64,000 nucleotides of DNA, from assembly GCA_916613615.1 (NCBI GenBank), contig OU744727.1, positions 20,406,093 through 20,470,092 of the forward strand, in the 5' to 3' direction. Position 1 is the first letter of the stretch, and the number at the start of each line of letters is the position of its first letter. Below are positions 1 through 12,420 of this stretch, piece by piece. The notes below the pieces were generated by a model. It made no database searches, was not told where the DNA came from, and saw only the letters and a list, made by a program, of their open reading frames with translations. Origin of the DNA: Steromphala cineraria (Eukaryota; Mollusca; Gastropoda; Trochida; Trochidae). The position numbers were made by a program, and so were the translations under genes.

Positions 1-10
1 AACACACAGC

Positions 11-600
11 GTAACCATTACCATCCTGCTTAAAGAAGGGAGGATATTCTTTCAGGTCAAATCTTTCATCAACCTTTAATACAGGGTAATGGAAATAAGC
101 ATATTGTGACAGTTTCAACCAGTTCTACTGAACTTGCTTCTGATCAGAATAATTGTTATGTCCATCTCCCCAAGCATACAGTGTCACCATTACCATCCTG
201 CTTGAAGATGGAAGGGAGGATATTTGTTCAGGTCAAACCTTTCATCAACCTTGCATTTGTTTAAGAAAATTAGCATATTGTGACAGTTTCACTCATCCTA
301 CTGATCTTGTGAAGAACTTCTAAACATCTGCTAAACATAAAGTAAAGCCCTTAACATTCTGCTGGAAAATGGAAGGGAATATTCTTTCAGGTCAAATCTT
401 TCATCAAGCTTCATTTGGGTTACAGAAATAAGTTTAATTGGTGACAGTTTCCACTAGTTCTACTGAACATGCATAAGATAGTAAATAACCCTTCCAGCCA
501 TCTGCTGAACATGCAGTGTAGCCCTTTACATTTTACTGGTAGATGGTAAGGGATATTCTTTCAGGGCAGATCTCTCAGGTCAAACGGTCGTATTTGAACA
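11..600. repeat. Degenerate tandem repeat, about 170-base unit, four copies
   Basis: Units start at about 11, 183, 342 and 518. Each carries ACCATCCTGCTTNAAGATGG-like sequence, then GGGAGGATATTCTTTCAGG and GTCAAANCTTTCATCAANCTT. Copies grow more diverged from left to right. There is no coding potential, and the array probably continues past the left edge. Confidence 0.8.
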
Positions 601-1605
601 TCAATCAAGAAGCAGTTCATCATTCTCTAATCTACATAAGATAAGGGTCATTGTTTCTAGATAGATCAGTTAATGTTGTCAAGATAAAAGCCGAGAAGTT
701 TACCTCCATTTCAGCAGGATTTGTATCAATGAAAAACCTCAGTTTTACTTTATCATGTTTTTAAAATATTTTTCTCCTACAAAATCTAGGATGTATGTAG
801 TATATGTCCTTATTCAAAAGGAAGTTTAATTCTTTTTTGTCTTTGATCCATTTTTAACAAAGTAGATTGTAGCCTGATCTTAAAAAAAAAAAATATGGTC
901 ATGGAAAATTAATTTTCAATGAAACTCTGATTCATAAATCAAGAAGCACATAGGTGAGTAGTTCTATACAAAATTTCACGAAAAACTTATTAGACCTAGT
1001 GTTATTTTTTTTACAAACTCAACACAGAAGTTGTTGTATATTTTAAAACAATGATAAAGATTAAATTACAGGATATAAAAATCATTAATGCTGAATTTAA
1101 TGTTTCAGAAAACATCAGGATAAAAGTAGCAAATCTTGAATGGTAACAAACTTCATTAAAGCAGCTTCTATTTAAGAGCCATTTAAACATAAAACCTTTC
1201 ATGAAAAAAATCACAATAAAGAAGTAAACACTGAGTTGAAACATCAACTGTATGAGAGGAAACATCAGAAGGACATCAAGGATTTTTTTTACTTAAGAAC
1301 AAATCATGGCAACATTAACCATCCGATCACAGATTGAATTTCAAAGCAAGATTTTCCCTGACATTGGTTAGTTAGTGAAGTAGATTGAACAGAATTTTGT
1401 GTAAATAAAGTGAAAACAGGGCACGCAAGTCAGAGAGCGAGAGCAAAGGGCTCGTAAATGGAAACAAGCTGCATTATCTGATTTGACACTGGCGCTGATA
1501 TATTGACATCAGACATGAATATTCCTCCCATACTCCAACTTTTAATCCATGCTGATGAGAGAGCTAATACCTTTGGACAACTCTTGTAATTCTATCAGTG
1601 GTCAT
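601..1605. other. Non-coding; one complex island
   Basis: Mostly AT-rich sequence with homopolymers and no supported ORF. The stretch 1430-1580 is less AT-rich and lacks repeats (GACACTGGCGCTGATATATT, TAATCCATGCTGATGAGAG); it looks like a candidate conserved non-coding element. Confidence 0.35.
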
Positions 1606-2400
1606 CCGATGGCGCCGAAAATGGTCAAGGGAAGAGGTGGACAAAAGATGGACATATCATTATTTAAGAACATCTGGAAATACTCAGCTCTAGAGAAAAT
1701 TTGGTGTTGGTTTTGATAAAACCGATGGTGCCTATTGGTCAAGGGAAGAGGTGGACAAAAGATGGACATATCATTATTTAAGAACATCTGGAAATACTCA
1801 GTTCTAGAGAAAATTTGGTGTTGGTTTTGATAAAACCGATGGTGCCTAAAATGCTCAAAGGAAGAGGTGGACAAAGATGTACATTATTTAAGAACTTAAG
1901 AAGGGAGGCGGTAAAAAAAGATTTTCATATCATTTTGTTACTACCACTGGAAATTCAGTTTAACCAGGGTTCACATTTATTTACATTGATGGTCAAAGGA
2001 GAAGCTAGTGGACAAAAGATTCTGTCATTATTGAAAATAATCTTGAAATGTTTAGATCAGATAGCAAAATCTACCATTGGTTCCATATTGGTCAAAGAGA
2101 AGAGTGGATAGCAAATAAACAAACATCATTAAGATTTGGAAAGTGGCATTGTTTTAAATCATGTTAACTGCCATGTTAACTTATTGGTTACAAATCAAGT
2201 GTGAGGGTAGACAAAAGATGAAAACTAAAATTCATATTCATTTGAAAACAATAGTATCAGATCATTCTATCAAAGCTTGATATTGACGATGGTTATTTTC
2301 CACGGCGGTCATTCTCCAGGAATTTTATCAATTTGACAACTGTAACTCATTCCAGGGAGAGGGTGGACAAAAGATGGACACTGCAAACATCTGGAAACAT
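1606..2400. repeat. Tandem repeat, about 115-base unit
   Basis: Well-matched units start at 1606, 1722 and 1836 (CCGATGGNGCC, GTCAAGGGAAGAGGTGGACA, AAAGATGGACATATCATTA, GAACATCTGGAAATACTCAG). Diverged units follow at about 1990, 2085, 2205 and 2354, recognisable by GGTGGACAAAAGATGG. The small ORFs here are by-products of the repeat. Confidence 0.85.
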
Positions 2401-2619
2401 TCAGATCTGGACAGATCACTTGTTGACAGTGCTATAAAGTTGTCAGGAGTTGACACATCATCAGGACAAATGGCGCCAGTAATTGATATGAATAATGACA
2501 TGGCATGGTTCTCTGACTATTTACATGACGTTATCTGTGAGTTTCCATGGATACTAAATAAATTCCAAATCATTCATTTTCATAGTTTTCGAATTGATAG
2601 AATTTTTTTATATTAGATT

Positions 2620-3165
2620 CATCACTGCAGAACCTTTCTGACAATTTCAACACGGAAATCTCTAAACACTTTACAAGGTGACATCTTAATGACAATGACA
2701 TTTTTTTTACACTAGTGTTGTTATTCACAAAATATTTTAAATCTGTTGAAAATATTTTTCCTAAACTTATTTGAATTAATTCTTTAACTAGAAAAAATCT
2801 GCAAAATGGTTACAATTATCCCTGCCTTTATCATATTATTCATAAAACAAAACAGAGCTTTATAATTTTGACATTACCAATAGCTCTTTCCACAAAGAAA
2901 CACATCAGAATCAAGACAACTTAAAATCAATGTCTAATTAAAACTCAAGTTTAAAAAAATGTCTCAAAAATAACATGCAAACATTCAAAATCAATGTTTA
3001 CATGCAAACAACGCAGAGTGGCAAACTTAAGTGTCATCGTCAGTCTGGGTTAATTGTGTTTGCATGAAGTAACAGAGAAAATCTAATCTAAAAGCCTGAT
3101 CATTAATTGCATTCTCTTGTATAAAGCCTGTAAATCGGTGCTAACCTACGCAGGGCAAAGATCAA
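2620..3165. other. Non-coding, no feature seen
   Basis: AT-rich, stop-dense on both strands. Only short A/T tracts and a small echo (AAATAACATGCAAACA / TTACATGCAAACAAC) are seen. Confidence 0.4.
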
Positions 3166-3570
3166 TTGGATATGAGGATTCTTGAACTCAAGATTACAAC
3201 CATCCTTGGACATAAACATTTGTTTTTCATTCAAAAGCAGAACATGGTTTGTTCACCTGGTTTTGTTGTCAATAACAGTAGTCTTATTCAATTGCATGTT
3301 CAGTCTTGCTTAATAAACCGTCAACATTTAATTGAGTTTGCTTTACTTAATTCTTCTTCGGATTACACAATCCAAGGATGTAAACATTTTTAGTTTAATC
3401 CATTTTGCATAATCAATCTCAAGATGACACAATCCTGGGATGTAACAACTCATTTTTAAATCCATTTTGCGCAGTGAGTTCTTAGAATTACATTCTCTAG
3501 GGATAAAAACATTTGTTTTTCATACCAAAACTCAGATGGTAGAACACCTGGTTTCTTATTTATGTGACAG
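3166..3570. repeat. Degenerate direct repeats
   Basis: A block at 3172-3262 (GGACATAAACATTTGTTTTTC ... GTTCACCTGG) recurs at about 3478-3555 (GGGATAAAAACATTTG ... GAACACCTGG). Partial copies at about 3365 and 3425 share CACAATCCNNGGATGTAA and ATCCATTTTGC. Confidence 0.6.
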
Positions 3571-3990
3571 ATATATATTTCACAATTACAACTACAGTGT
3601 GGGAGATTGTCTCTGTCTTTCAAACAAATTTCCTAAATTGAGATTGAAACTGGTAAACTGGCCACAACAGATGTTAACTCCTCGTCAAATGTCCAAATCA
3701 AATTGGCGTGTGGGTTGTCATTCCCTTCAAGAGTTGGAGGGCCAAGTTTTTCAGTTTCCTAACTTATGGGGAGGAACTGGGGCTTGTGAAAGGTAAACCA
3801 AAACTCTTGACTTTTAATGGCGTATTTTATTGTTTTGTTTTGTTTTTGCTTTTTTTAAATCTACCATCAATACATTGTAAGCCCAACGAGCAACAACGGC
3901 TATTGCAACTTCTTTTTATAGAATGAAATCTTTGTTCTGTTCATGAAAACAGTCCCCCTCCAACAACACTTGCTACTGGCCTGCATTGTC

Positions 3991-4405
3991 TGTTGAACTT
4001 GCTTTTCCCTAAATTCCCATTCAATCCAGATCTATTTAGAAATGTCAGCACAAAAATCTTGAATCCCTTTCTACAACCTCCTTACATATCTAAACACCAC
4101 CTTCTGTATATCCCCATTCAGAAAATCCCCAAAACTTGTATCTCAACAAAATCCTCTCTGTCTTAGGAAAAGAGATAGTTTTTGTTTTAATTTCCAAGCT
4201 CTGTCCTGAGTACCAAAACCTGAAAAGAATATTTCATATTCTCTTTAGACATGTGAATTTGCTTTACTCTATATTCTCATTCAATCCAGATCAATTGAGA
4301 AACAGTAACCCCTTCCTGCAACCTCCTTACATATCCAAACACCACCTTCTGCACTCCCTACATCTCAAAGCCTTATATCCCAACACAATCCCCTCTGTAA
4401 ACCCC
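3991..4405. repeat. Direct duplication, 260-base spacing
   Basis: CATTCAATCCAGATC at 4018 and 4278 begins two similar blocks sharing CAACCTCCTTACATATC, AAACACCACCTTCTG and ATCTCAACAAAATCC-like ends. About 150 bases of each unit align. Confidence 0.75.
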
Positions 4406-5640
4406 CTCTCCAAAAACAGCCTCCCTTCCTCACCAACACCAACCCTCCCATGGCGCCAGTTGAGAGCTCGATCTGACAATCATTTGGCAGGCTATGTTAC
4501 CCAGCTGTCTTAGATGGATTCTTGCCTGCTTTTTTCTTCCATGAAAATATCTGGAAAAGGTCCTAAAATATCCACATTGACAAATATCAGACCTCTTGTT
4601 ACTAAGTGTCTCCGACATTGGATCAATTTTATAACCATAAGCATATTATTGAGATTTTATAAATAAAATATCAATTTTGGTCGATAGAATGAGATCTGCA
4701 AGATGATAAAGTGATTGAGATAGAAATTTGGATTTTTTCAAGGAAGAAATTATAGTGATAAATAATTGTGAAATATTTCTTTATTTATTTATTCTCTTCA
4801 TCATTCAGCTAACCAAGGGACGAGGAATAACCCAGAGACATTGTGACCTTCAATAAAAAAGAAGTTGCCATCCATAATATTTGTCATTTCTTATTTGATA
4901 TTTTTAGTCCAATTTTATATAAAATCTATTCTTATGACTTTGTTGAATTTTGTTAGCGAACATTGAGAGATATGACTTAGTCTTACAATCATCAAACCAA
5001 TGATATTTGAAAGGCTTCATATTTAATCGAAAGGTTAACTGTGAAGAGAAATTTTACTGGAAGGAATCTTCAAATTGCTCTTGTAAGGTCAATTTGTCCT
5101 AACTAACTAACCAGCACAAGGCATTACTAAACAGGGAACTGCTAATTCCTGCATCTAGAAATGCTTCGTGTTAAAACAACTGCACAGGATGAATGACAAC
5201 GATCTTTCATGAATAATTCATTTGGCCGAAACACCACTGCAACTTATTATTCAAATGCCTGTTATTTTCCTGTCAGAGCTAAAAATGAAAACAGCATACT
5301 TTATCACTCACTACGACTTGCTTTAAGAAACAATCAATTGATAAACGTAGATACACAGAAAAATGAATAAAACAATAACCTTTACCATTGAATATATGAC
5401 AATTGAAACAAAAGTTTCATGTTAAGACTTTCATGAACAAAGGCATGTAATCTGTCAGAGTGGTTGACACAGATAAAAGACAGTAATGTTTTTACTGCAT
5501 CAAAGTTGAACTAAAGTGATGCAATTGTGGATTTTAATTATTTAATACTAAACTACTGACATCTTGTCACTTTAATAACAAGAAGGTCATTATCACACTA
5601 ATTAGTAATGTATCATTGTGGTGAAAACTGTAAGCATAAA
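4406..5640. other. Non-coding, no clear feature
   Basis: AT-rich sequence with scattered stops in all frames. Nothing beyond short A/T tracts is recognised; possible regulatory content cannot be judged. Confidence 0.35.
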
Positions 5641-5654
5641 ATCAAAACGAGCAT

Positions 5655-6290
5655 ATTGAGGTGAGAAAGATGGGATGATGTGAGGTGAGATGGGATCAGT
5701 TGAGGTGAGATGGGATCAGTTGAGGTGAGATGGGATCAGTTGAGGTGAGATGGGATCAGTTGAGGTGAAGTAATTTAGTGTGATGATGTGAAGTGAGGTG
5801 AGGCAGCTGGTAAGGTAGTTAGATAACTGTGACCTGTGAGATGAATTGTGGCGAGGTGAGGTGAGGTGAGGTGAGGTGGGGTGAGGTGAGGTGAGGTGAG
5901 GTGAGGTCTAGTGAAGATGATGTGAAGTGAGGTGAGTTATTTGGTAAGGTATTTTGGTAACTGTGAGCTGCAAGATGAATTGTGGCGAGGTGAAGTAAGG
6001 TGAGGTGAGGTGAAGTGAGGTGAAGTGAGGTCTAGTGAAGATGTTGTGAAGTGAGGTGAGTTAGCTGGTCAGGCAGTTTGGTAACTGTGAGCTGTGAGAT
6101 GTGGTGAGGTGTGGTGAGGTGAGGTGAGGTGTGGTGAGGTGAGGTGAGGTGAGGTTAGGTTCGGTTCGGTTCGGTAAGGTGCGTTTAGGTTAGCTTTGGT
6201 TAAGTGAATCGTGTGATGTGATGTGAGGTTGGATGTGCTGAGGTGAGGTAAGGTCAAATAAGGTAGGGTAAGGTTGGGCAACCGCTTTTT
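5655..6290. repeat. GTGAGGTGAG satellite with higher-order units
   Basis: First part (5680-5765): a 20-base unit TGAGGTGAGATGGGATCAGT repeated about four times. Then a unit of about 120-145 bases (GATGTGAAGTGAGGTGAG, ACTGTGANCTG, GATGAATTGTGGCGAGG, then GTGAG runs) at about 5782, 5921 and 6045, each closed by pure GGTGA repeats. Ends in GGTTCGGTTC and related five-base repeats. Confidence 0.9.
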
Positions 6291-7615
6291 GCTTCCATAA
6301 CTGCAATAAGTTAATTTGATAACCGAGAGAAAGCCTGCATACCGAGTGAGGTTATCTTCTGGAAATAATTGTACACAATTGTGCTGTCAGTCTCATGAGG
6401 TTAGGTAAAATACTTCACATTGCACCTCAAACAACAATAATGCAGCCTTTTAGATAACTTTTAAAAGTTGAACCATTATTACAAAATGTCACAGGTCTTC
6501 TCAAGGGTTAAGCAGTGCCTTCCGATAAACCTCACAACTTGTCAAGACATGTCAGGCAAATTCAATTACAAAACTTTGAAAAATTCACGAAACTAATTGC
6601 AATGTGATTGGCACTCATGGAATAAAATCAATTGTCCTGTGGATATGATGCACCTAATTAGAGCGAGAACCAAAACCACAATCGCTTCATCAGCTTGACG
6701 CAAAATTACAGTCATCAAGAAGCTTTTGAACTCTTTTGCAGATCGTAATTCTTGTCGTACATCAAGATATAAAGTATGCACCTGTGGTAATTGACATAAG
6801 TGCCAGGCAGGTTGGAATTATAAATTTTTCAAACTAAAAATATTCAGAGGGAATAGGTTTAGGTGCATAAGTATGGCTTAAGTTGAATGTCACACGTGCC
6901 TTCTGCCTTGTAAACAATTTATGTTGACAATTGTGATCCATGGCATTAATTATAAAATCACTTGTTAATAGTTTTAGGTGCAAATCGTGGCCCAAATTAA
7001 ATGTCACACATGCAATTGCCTTTTAAACAATTGAAATTTACGATCGTGATCTGCAACAGCAATTAAAGATTTTTTCGAAAAAGTTTTTGAAAGTTTATAT
7101 CTTTTACACTATTTATCAACTTTTCTAAGTATTCAATTCAATTACATTTTTAATATAAATCACATAAATAAATTTAAAAAGTAGAATAAGTTGAGATCTA
7201 AATCATTCAAAGAATAAATCAAGTTGAGAGAATACATATTTTGGTGATATCATCACAACAATGCATATTGAAAATTCAAGTTTCATTGATTTTGCAACTT
7301 GTCATTAACTGCAGCTACAGGAATGCAAGAAAGAAACCACACAAAAATATCGAAATTTAATAAATATGCCAGAATTGTCATTCAAATCCCAATCCAGACA
7401 CATCCCAATCCCTTAATTTTCATCAGTATGAATGACACGTTAATAAGAGTATGAACAGATAAAAAGTATTATTGCTTGTCAGAGTTGAATCTTGATAATG
7501 TTATCAATGTGACAGGTTTCGTGAGCTCTGGGGTAAGTTGTAGGAGATGATTTAACCCGTTCTAAAAATATTTCACTTATATCATGGTTTAAGAAATAAA
7601 TGTACATGCATATAG
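6291..7615. other. Non-coding with weak duplications
   Basis: A diffuse duplication is visible: GTTTAGGTGCATAAGTATGG...TTAAGTTGAATGTCACACGTGC at 6858-6900 and TTTTAGGTGCAAATCGTGG...AATTAAATGTCACACATGC at about 6973-7012. The remainder is AT-rich without ORFs. Confidence 0.5.
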
Positions 7616-7992
7616 ACAGTAAACTCTGGTTATATTGCCAAACTGGATATAGTGCAATTTGCCAATGCTTTTTGGAACAAAATTCAGTTTTCCTAGACTA
7701 TATTGCCAATGATGACATACTGTTTAGGATATTGTTTTAACTAATTAAGGTTAAGTGGCATGGCTCAACCCAATTGACACTGGGTGCATATTTTCTAGGT
7801 ACTTTGATAGGTGCTTTATAGGCATTAATTACTTGAGTGATATTATACTTGCCTCAAATAGATAAACAAAATTTATCACTTCTTTGTGTAGTGGCTTTTT
7901 TGCCAACATGTTTCTAAATGCCTTACCTGGGTGAAATGCCAACCTGGATATAGCGCCACATTTTCCTCTGGACAAATGGTAGGTTTTACTGT
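7616..7992. mobile_element. Decayed DNA-transposon fragment with pogo/Tigger-like ends
   Basis: Left end ACAGTAAACTCTGGTTATAT with CTGGATATAGTGCAATTTGCC inside. The right end, read in reverse, is ACAGTAAAACCTACC with GTGGCGCTATATCCAGG. Paired CAGTAAA termini with tATA/CGC-rich subterminal phrases resemble pogo/Tigger or related families (inference). No transposase is visible in 377 bases, so it is a non-autonomous remnant. Confidence 0.55.
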
Positions 7993-8209
7993 CTTTAAAT
8001 AGTGAACTAATCAAGCATTGTTTCATTTGATGAAATATTCTACCCTTCACATCATATCCTTCCTTACTGGATTTGATCCCTATACCTTTAGAATCTGATA
8101 AAATCTCCATCACGCACTAAAATGAAAGAGGAATAGTGGGAAATTGGGTATGCTGATGGTTTTATTTCAAAACCCACAATGATTGTTATTATTGTGAATG
8201 AACAGTAAT

Positions 8210-9260
8210 TCACAACCATTACAACCTTTTGTCACTGCCTAAAACACAACCCAATTTGTATTCATTCAGCAAAGATCTTTTTCAAAATCCAATAACATTC
8301 AAGTATCTACAGTCAATGAACAATAATCATATAATAATTACAAAATGGATTTGTTACACTAATTTCCGCGATTCTGATTGGACGAGAGCGCTCAAAAACC
8401 TGCTGCCATTTCTCGATGAATGCAGAAAAATTTGCAACCATACCATGTGCATTCATTCCTTGTGACGTCACAATCACCTGACGCAATGGTCCGGTTTTGA
8501 CAGTTGCGAGTTACGTTCTGTTGCAAAGACAGATATAATATATCTTTTCACTTCCAATCTGCGTTTGTAACAAGTAAATACATTCCTCTCCCTAACGCAA
8601 TCCATACATTCACCGGAAAGGCTGCATTTTAATAACTCAAGCTTGTAAGCTTCGAGCGTCTCGCAAACTGCGGACATTTTGAACGTCGTGTGATATGCTA
8701 ATTAGGGTTATTTCGAAAATGCGGATTCCGGTTAAGACGAAATGTGATTGCATGGGTGTCAATGGTTGCGAAAACGAAATTAAATCTTCGGTCGTTTTAG
8801 TTTATGGAGTTCTCAATTTTCATTCAACTTTGTATTGTTTCGTGTAACAAACCACAAACTCACGACATTGATGACAGATTTTTAGAAAATAATTAGGAAA
8901 AACTTTGTTAAAATGTTGATTTTGTAATTATAAGGATTGTTTTACATGTTTTGTGCCTCTATCGATGTATAACAGCAACAAATTTTGTATAAAATCGCTT
9001 CGCTCCGCTACGCGATTTTATACAATTTGTTGCTGTTATACATCGATAGAGGCACAAAACATGTAAAACAATCCTTAAATGAACCCAAAGAACCTTTTGT
9101 CACCGTTTCAAATATATCCCAAAACATTTCAGTAATGACTAAGATCTTTTTACTTAGGTAGAATATCTTATAAATCCATATGAATCAATCAACAATAACT
9201 ATTATAACCTAAACAACCTTTTGTCAACATTTCTAATATATCAAAATAAAATACAGACAT
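8210..9260. repeat. Diverged direct repeats around the palindrome
   Basis: AACCTTTTGTCA units recur at 8224, 9091 and 9215, each followed by TTTCNAATATAT-like sequence and GACNAAGATCNNTTT. The last two are a 124-base tandem pair. The region 8340-8720 is less AT-rich, with a CRE palindrome (TGACGTCA, 8463-8470), but codes for nothing visible. Confidence 0.6.
8931..9077. repeat. Near-perfect 147-base palindrome
   Basis: Left arm TAAGGATTGTTTTACATG... matches the reverse complement of the right arm ...CATGTAAAACAATCCTTA over about 65 bases, with one 2-base gap (AAATTTTGT versus AAATTGT). The loop is about 14 bases around CTTCGCTCCGCTAC. It could be a foldback mobile element or a hairpin-forming transcript. 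No target-site duplication was seen. Confidence 0.92.
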
Positions 9261-9539
9261 GACCAAGATCCCTTTCATTCAGCCAAGAGTTTTTTTCAAT
9301 TTCCAATGTTGGAAATTGGCAACTTCCTGTAATACGAGATACTTTTGTTTGTCTGGGAACGTATATCCTGATGGTGAGTCTCACAACCGTCCTGTCATCA
9401 CCATATGGATATTGTTAGTTGATGCATTCAGATCAACCATCCTGCATGTAAAATTTATTCAATGAAAGGATCTCACAAAGAAAGGATTTTTACAAAGAAA
9501 GGCTCTCATAAAGAAGAATTCATTCAAAGATGGGATCAA

Positions 9540-10340
9540 ACAGATCAGTGGCAAATAAATCTTGACCTATTGTCATCTCTATCGATTAATTTATATACAG
9601 ATTCCTTGCAATAAGCTCCATTTATCTGAAGATGATTCATTAGTTTGCTTGTGCATGTTGGCTTGTATAATGGTTAACTCTTGGCATGCTGAAGGTAGAA
9701 AATGTTCCTAAATATAAATGTAAATGTTCTCCAGAAAAGGACATTTAAAATCTGAATATCTTACTGCAAAATGTTTTTAAATCTCATTGAAATACTGATG
9801 TCTTCTAAAATGGTCACTAATATCACAAAAAGTTTAGTTTTTTCTTAAATGAGTTGTTTGGTAGGCAAAGAACACCATGTATAGAAGATATATTTAGATA
9901 AGCCATCATGTATGTAAGATTTACAGGTTCATACAAATCAGTGGCTGATAAATCTTGATCTATAGTCATATTTTCAATCAACATATATACAGATTCTTGC
10001 AATAAGCTTCATTCATACTAAGATGATTTATTAGTTTGTTTGTGCATGTTTTGTATAATGGCTAATACCCTAGATGTCAGAAATCAGACTGAAAACATAT
10101 TTATTACTGGTTCTTAGGGGTGTAAGGTTTCACTTTTGGCTTGCTGAAGGCAAAAAGTCTTCAATGATGACTTTAAGTGTTCCATAAATAAATGACATAT
10201 CAATTCCTAAAACTGTTTTCAAAACATGTATTAAATGTCTCATTGGAAAACTCAAGTCTCCTTAAATGGACAGAAATTCCAAAGAGTTTTGAAAAAGATG
10301 TGATCAATTGCATAAATGAGTTGTGTCAAGGACAATTTTT
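9540..10340. repeat. Duplication of about 400 bases
   Basis: Segment 9540-9870 is repeated at about 9938-10330. Matches include ATCAGTGGCNNATAAATCTTGA, TATATACAGATTC, TTGCAATAAGCT, AAGATGATTNATTAGTTTG, TTGGCNTGCTGAAGG and, at the end, AAATGAGTTG. The arms are diverged by small indels. Confidence 0.75.
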
Positions 10341-11840
10341 CAAAGTCAACCCTTGACATGCTCAGATATTTTATTGTAAGACAGAATATGTCAATGAGAA
10401 GTTGTATGTGAAACATTTAGAAATTGCTTGACTGTGTTAACCATCTTTCAGTAATGCTGACAATAAGATAAGTCTTAAACTGTACGAAATACTGTAAATG
10501 TGTCCCACTAAAATTTTAGTTGATGTCTTCTCTGACATGTGGTCTGCAAGTTTTTGAACAAAGATTTCATTTCCTTATTCCTAAGCTTATCCTCAAAAGT
10601 AACAACAGTTTAACTATTAAATTGTTAAATTACAAATAACAAGAAATTTCTTGATATTTTTATATTTGCTAATGGGCAGGTACGTTTTCAAACTGATTGA
10701 AATATTCATTGACAATTAAAATTACTCAAATGCTCAAACATCAAATCAATTGACATCATTCAATAGATGCCAATCAACTAAGACATCTTGAAAGTAATCT
10801 TAAAAAATCCTGGGAAAATGCCGACAAAGTTTGCCATGAGCAAGAAGAGTGTTGTCACATTTTCAATTTTAGTGTTCCTTCGGGTTATCAAACTTAATAT
10901 AATTGAAGCAGGAGAATGGTAAAGTGTCATTGCTATTAATATTTAATGATAATCTAGAAATGATATCAAATGTATCGCCATTTAAAAGACACTTTATCAT
11001 TGGAACTTGCAATAAAAGTATTGATTTGAGTAAGAACCTATGTGTAATGGGATTAAGCTTCACATAAATAATGGTTGATTTTTTCACAATGCAAGGAATT
11101 TATAGCAAAATGTAGATTAATAGGGATTTTATTTGACAATTTATTAAATTTATCACCATAATTTAAAACAATTAGATTTAATGTCACTTTCAAAAACCCA
11201 AAAACAAAAGCTGTGTTTAAAAGAATCAAGAGCGTAAAAATATTTTCACTGTGAACAAATCTAAGTAAAATTCAAAATTACAAAAGCTATCATTAATATT
11301 GTATCAATTCAAAAATACCTTTCACTGTTGAAGTGAAATGATGGAGAAAAAAACATTTCATATACCAACAAATTAAAGAACCTTTTAATTCTGTATAAAT
11401 CTAAAAAACAGCATATCAGCAGAATTATCTGAAAATGCACATAATTCCATAAAATATCTTTCAAATACTTTTTATTTGCTGTCAAATAATACACAGAGAA
11501 GTTTTCATTTCACCAAAAAAAAAGTTTTGTCATATGTTGCCACAATCATTATATATATATATTAAAGAACCTCAGACAATGCTAAGTGACATGATCTTAG
11601 TTTCATATCATTACTCACAAACACTTTTGTCAGCTCTGCCATGAATAATATTTCAAAATCGTCTGAATCATATTGATGTTGTCATCAATGTCAATCATCA
11701 AGAAATGTCTGAAACTCTTCATTCAAACATGGAAGACATGGTGGTAAAAATATAACCATCAAAGCCCTATGTATAAGATCTATAGGTATTAAGGCTCTTG
11801 CAACTATATTTACATGTAAAAGACAAGACGTTATTTCTTA
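10341..11840. other. Non-coding, AT-rich
   Basis: No supported ORF. A short (TA)n tract lies at about 11552-11562, and AAAGAACCT phrases near 11376 and 11565 hint at the diverged repeat that becomes clear from 11840. Confidence 0.35.
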
Positions 11841-12420
11841 TACCAGACAAAAAGATAAGTTGAGTAGGAGTTAAGAACAACTTTTTGACAAGTTAAGGAT
11901 AAAGCATTCCTTTCACCAGACAAATTCTAAGCTATGAATGAAAGCTAATGTTTAAAATTATTAGGACTCAGAAAAGAACTTGCATTGATCGACATGTGAC
12001 TGTCCTACAACAGACAAAAAATTGCTATGAAGACTAATGTTTAAGAAAAATAAGACTCAAGATTTAAAGAGCATTATCAACATATGAAAACCATTTCTTA
12101 TACCATTTAAAAATTGCTATGAAATTTCAATGTTTAATATGTTTTAAATATGACTCAAGATGAAAATGTCTTTTTTCTATTCACAAGCAAGACAAAATTA
12201 AGCAATGAAAGCTAAATCTTTAAGTTTGATAGATCTCCAGTAAAGAACAACTTTCATTGACTAAGATAACTAATTTACACCAGACAAATTAATTGCTATG
12301 AAGACTAGCATTTAAGAAAATTGGAGTCTACACTTTCACAGCTATATCAATATGTAAAGGATAAAACAGCAATTCTTAAACCCGACAAATTTTCAATGTT
12401 TTAGATTCATTTGGCAGAGA
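11840..12420. repeat. Degenerate tandem array, about 90-base unit
   Basis: Six or seven diverged units with CCAGACAAATT, TTGCTATGAA, GACTAATGTTTAAG and NATNNGACTCA, at about 11915, 12010, 12105, 12190, 12278 and 12378. Some units carry TAAAGAACAACTTTCATTGA between them. Confidence 0.7.

Noticed and set aside
1602..2111. Open frames of 90-98 codons
   Set aside because: They are by-products of the 115-base tandem repeat; the peptide repeats itself with the DNA unit.
6069..6281. Thr/Leu/Pro-rich - strand frame
   Set aside because: Translation of the GTGAG satellite.
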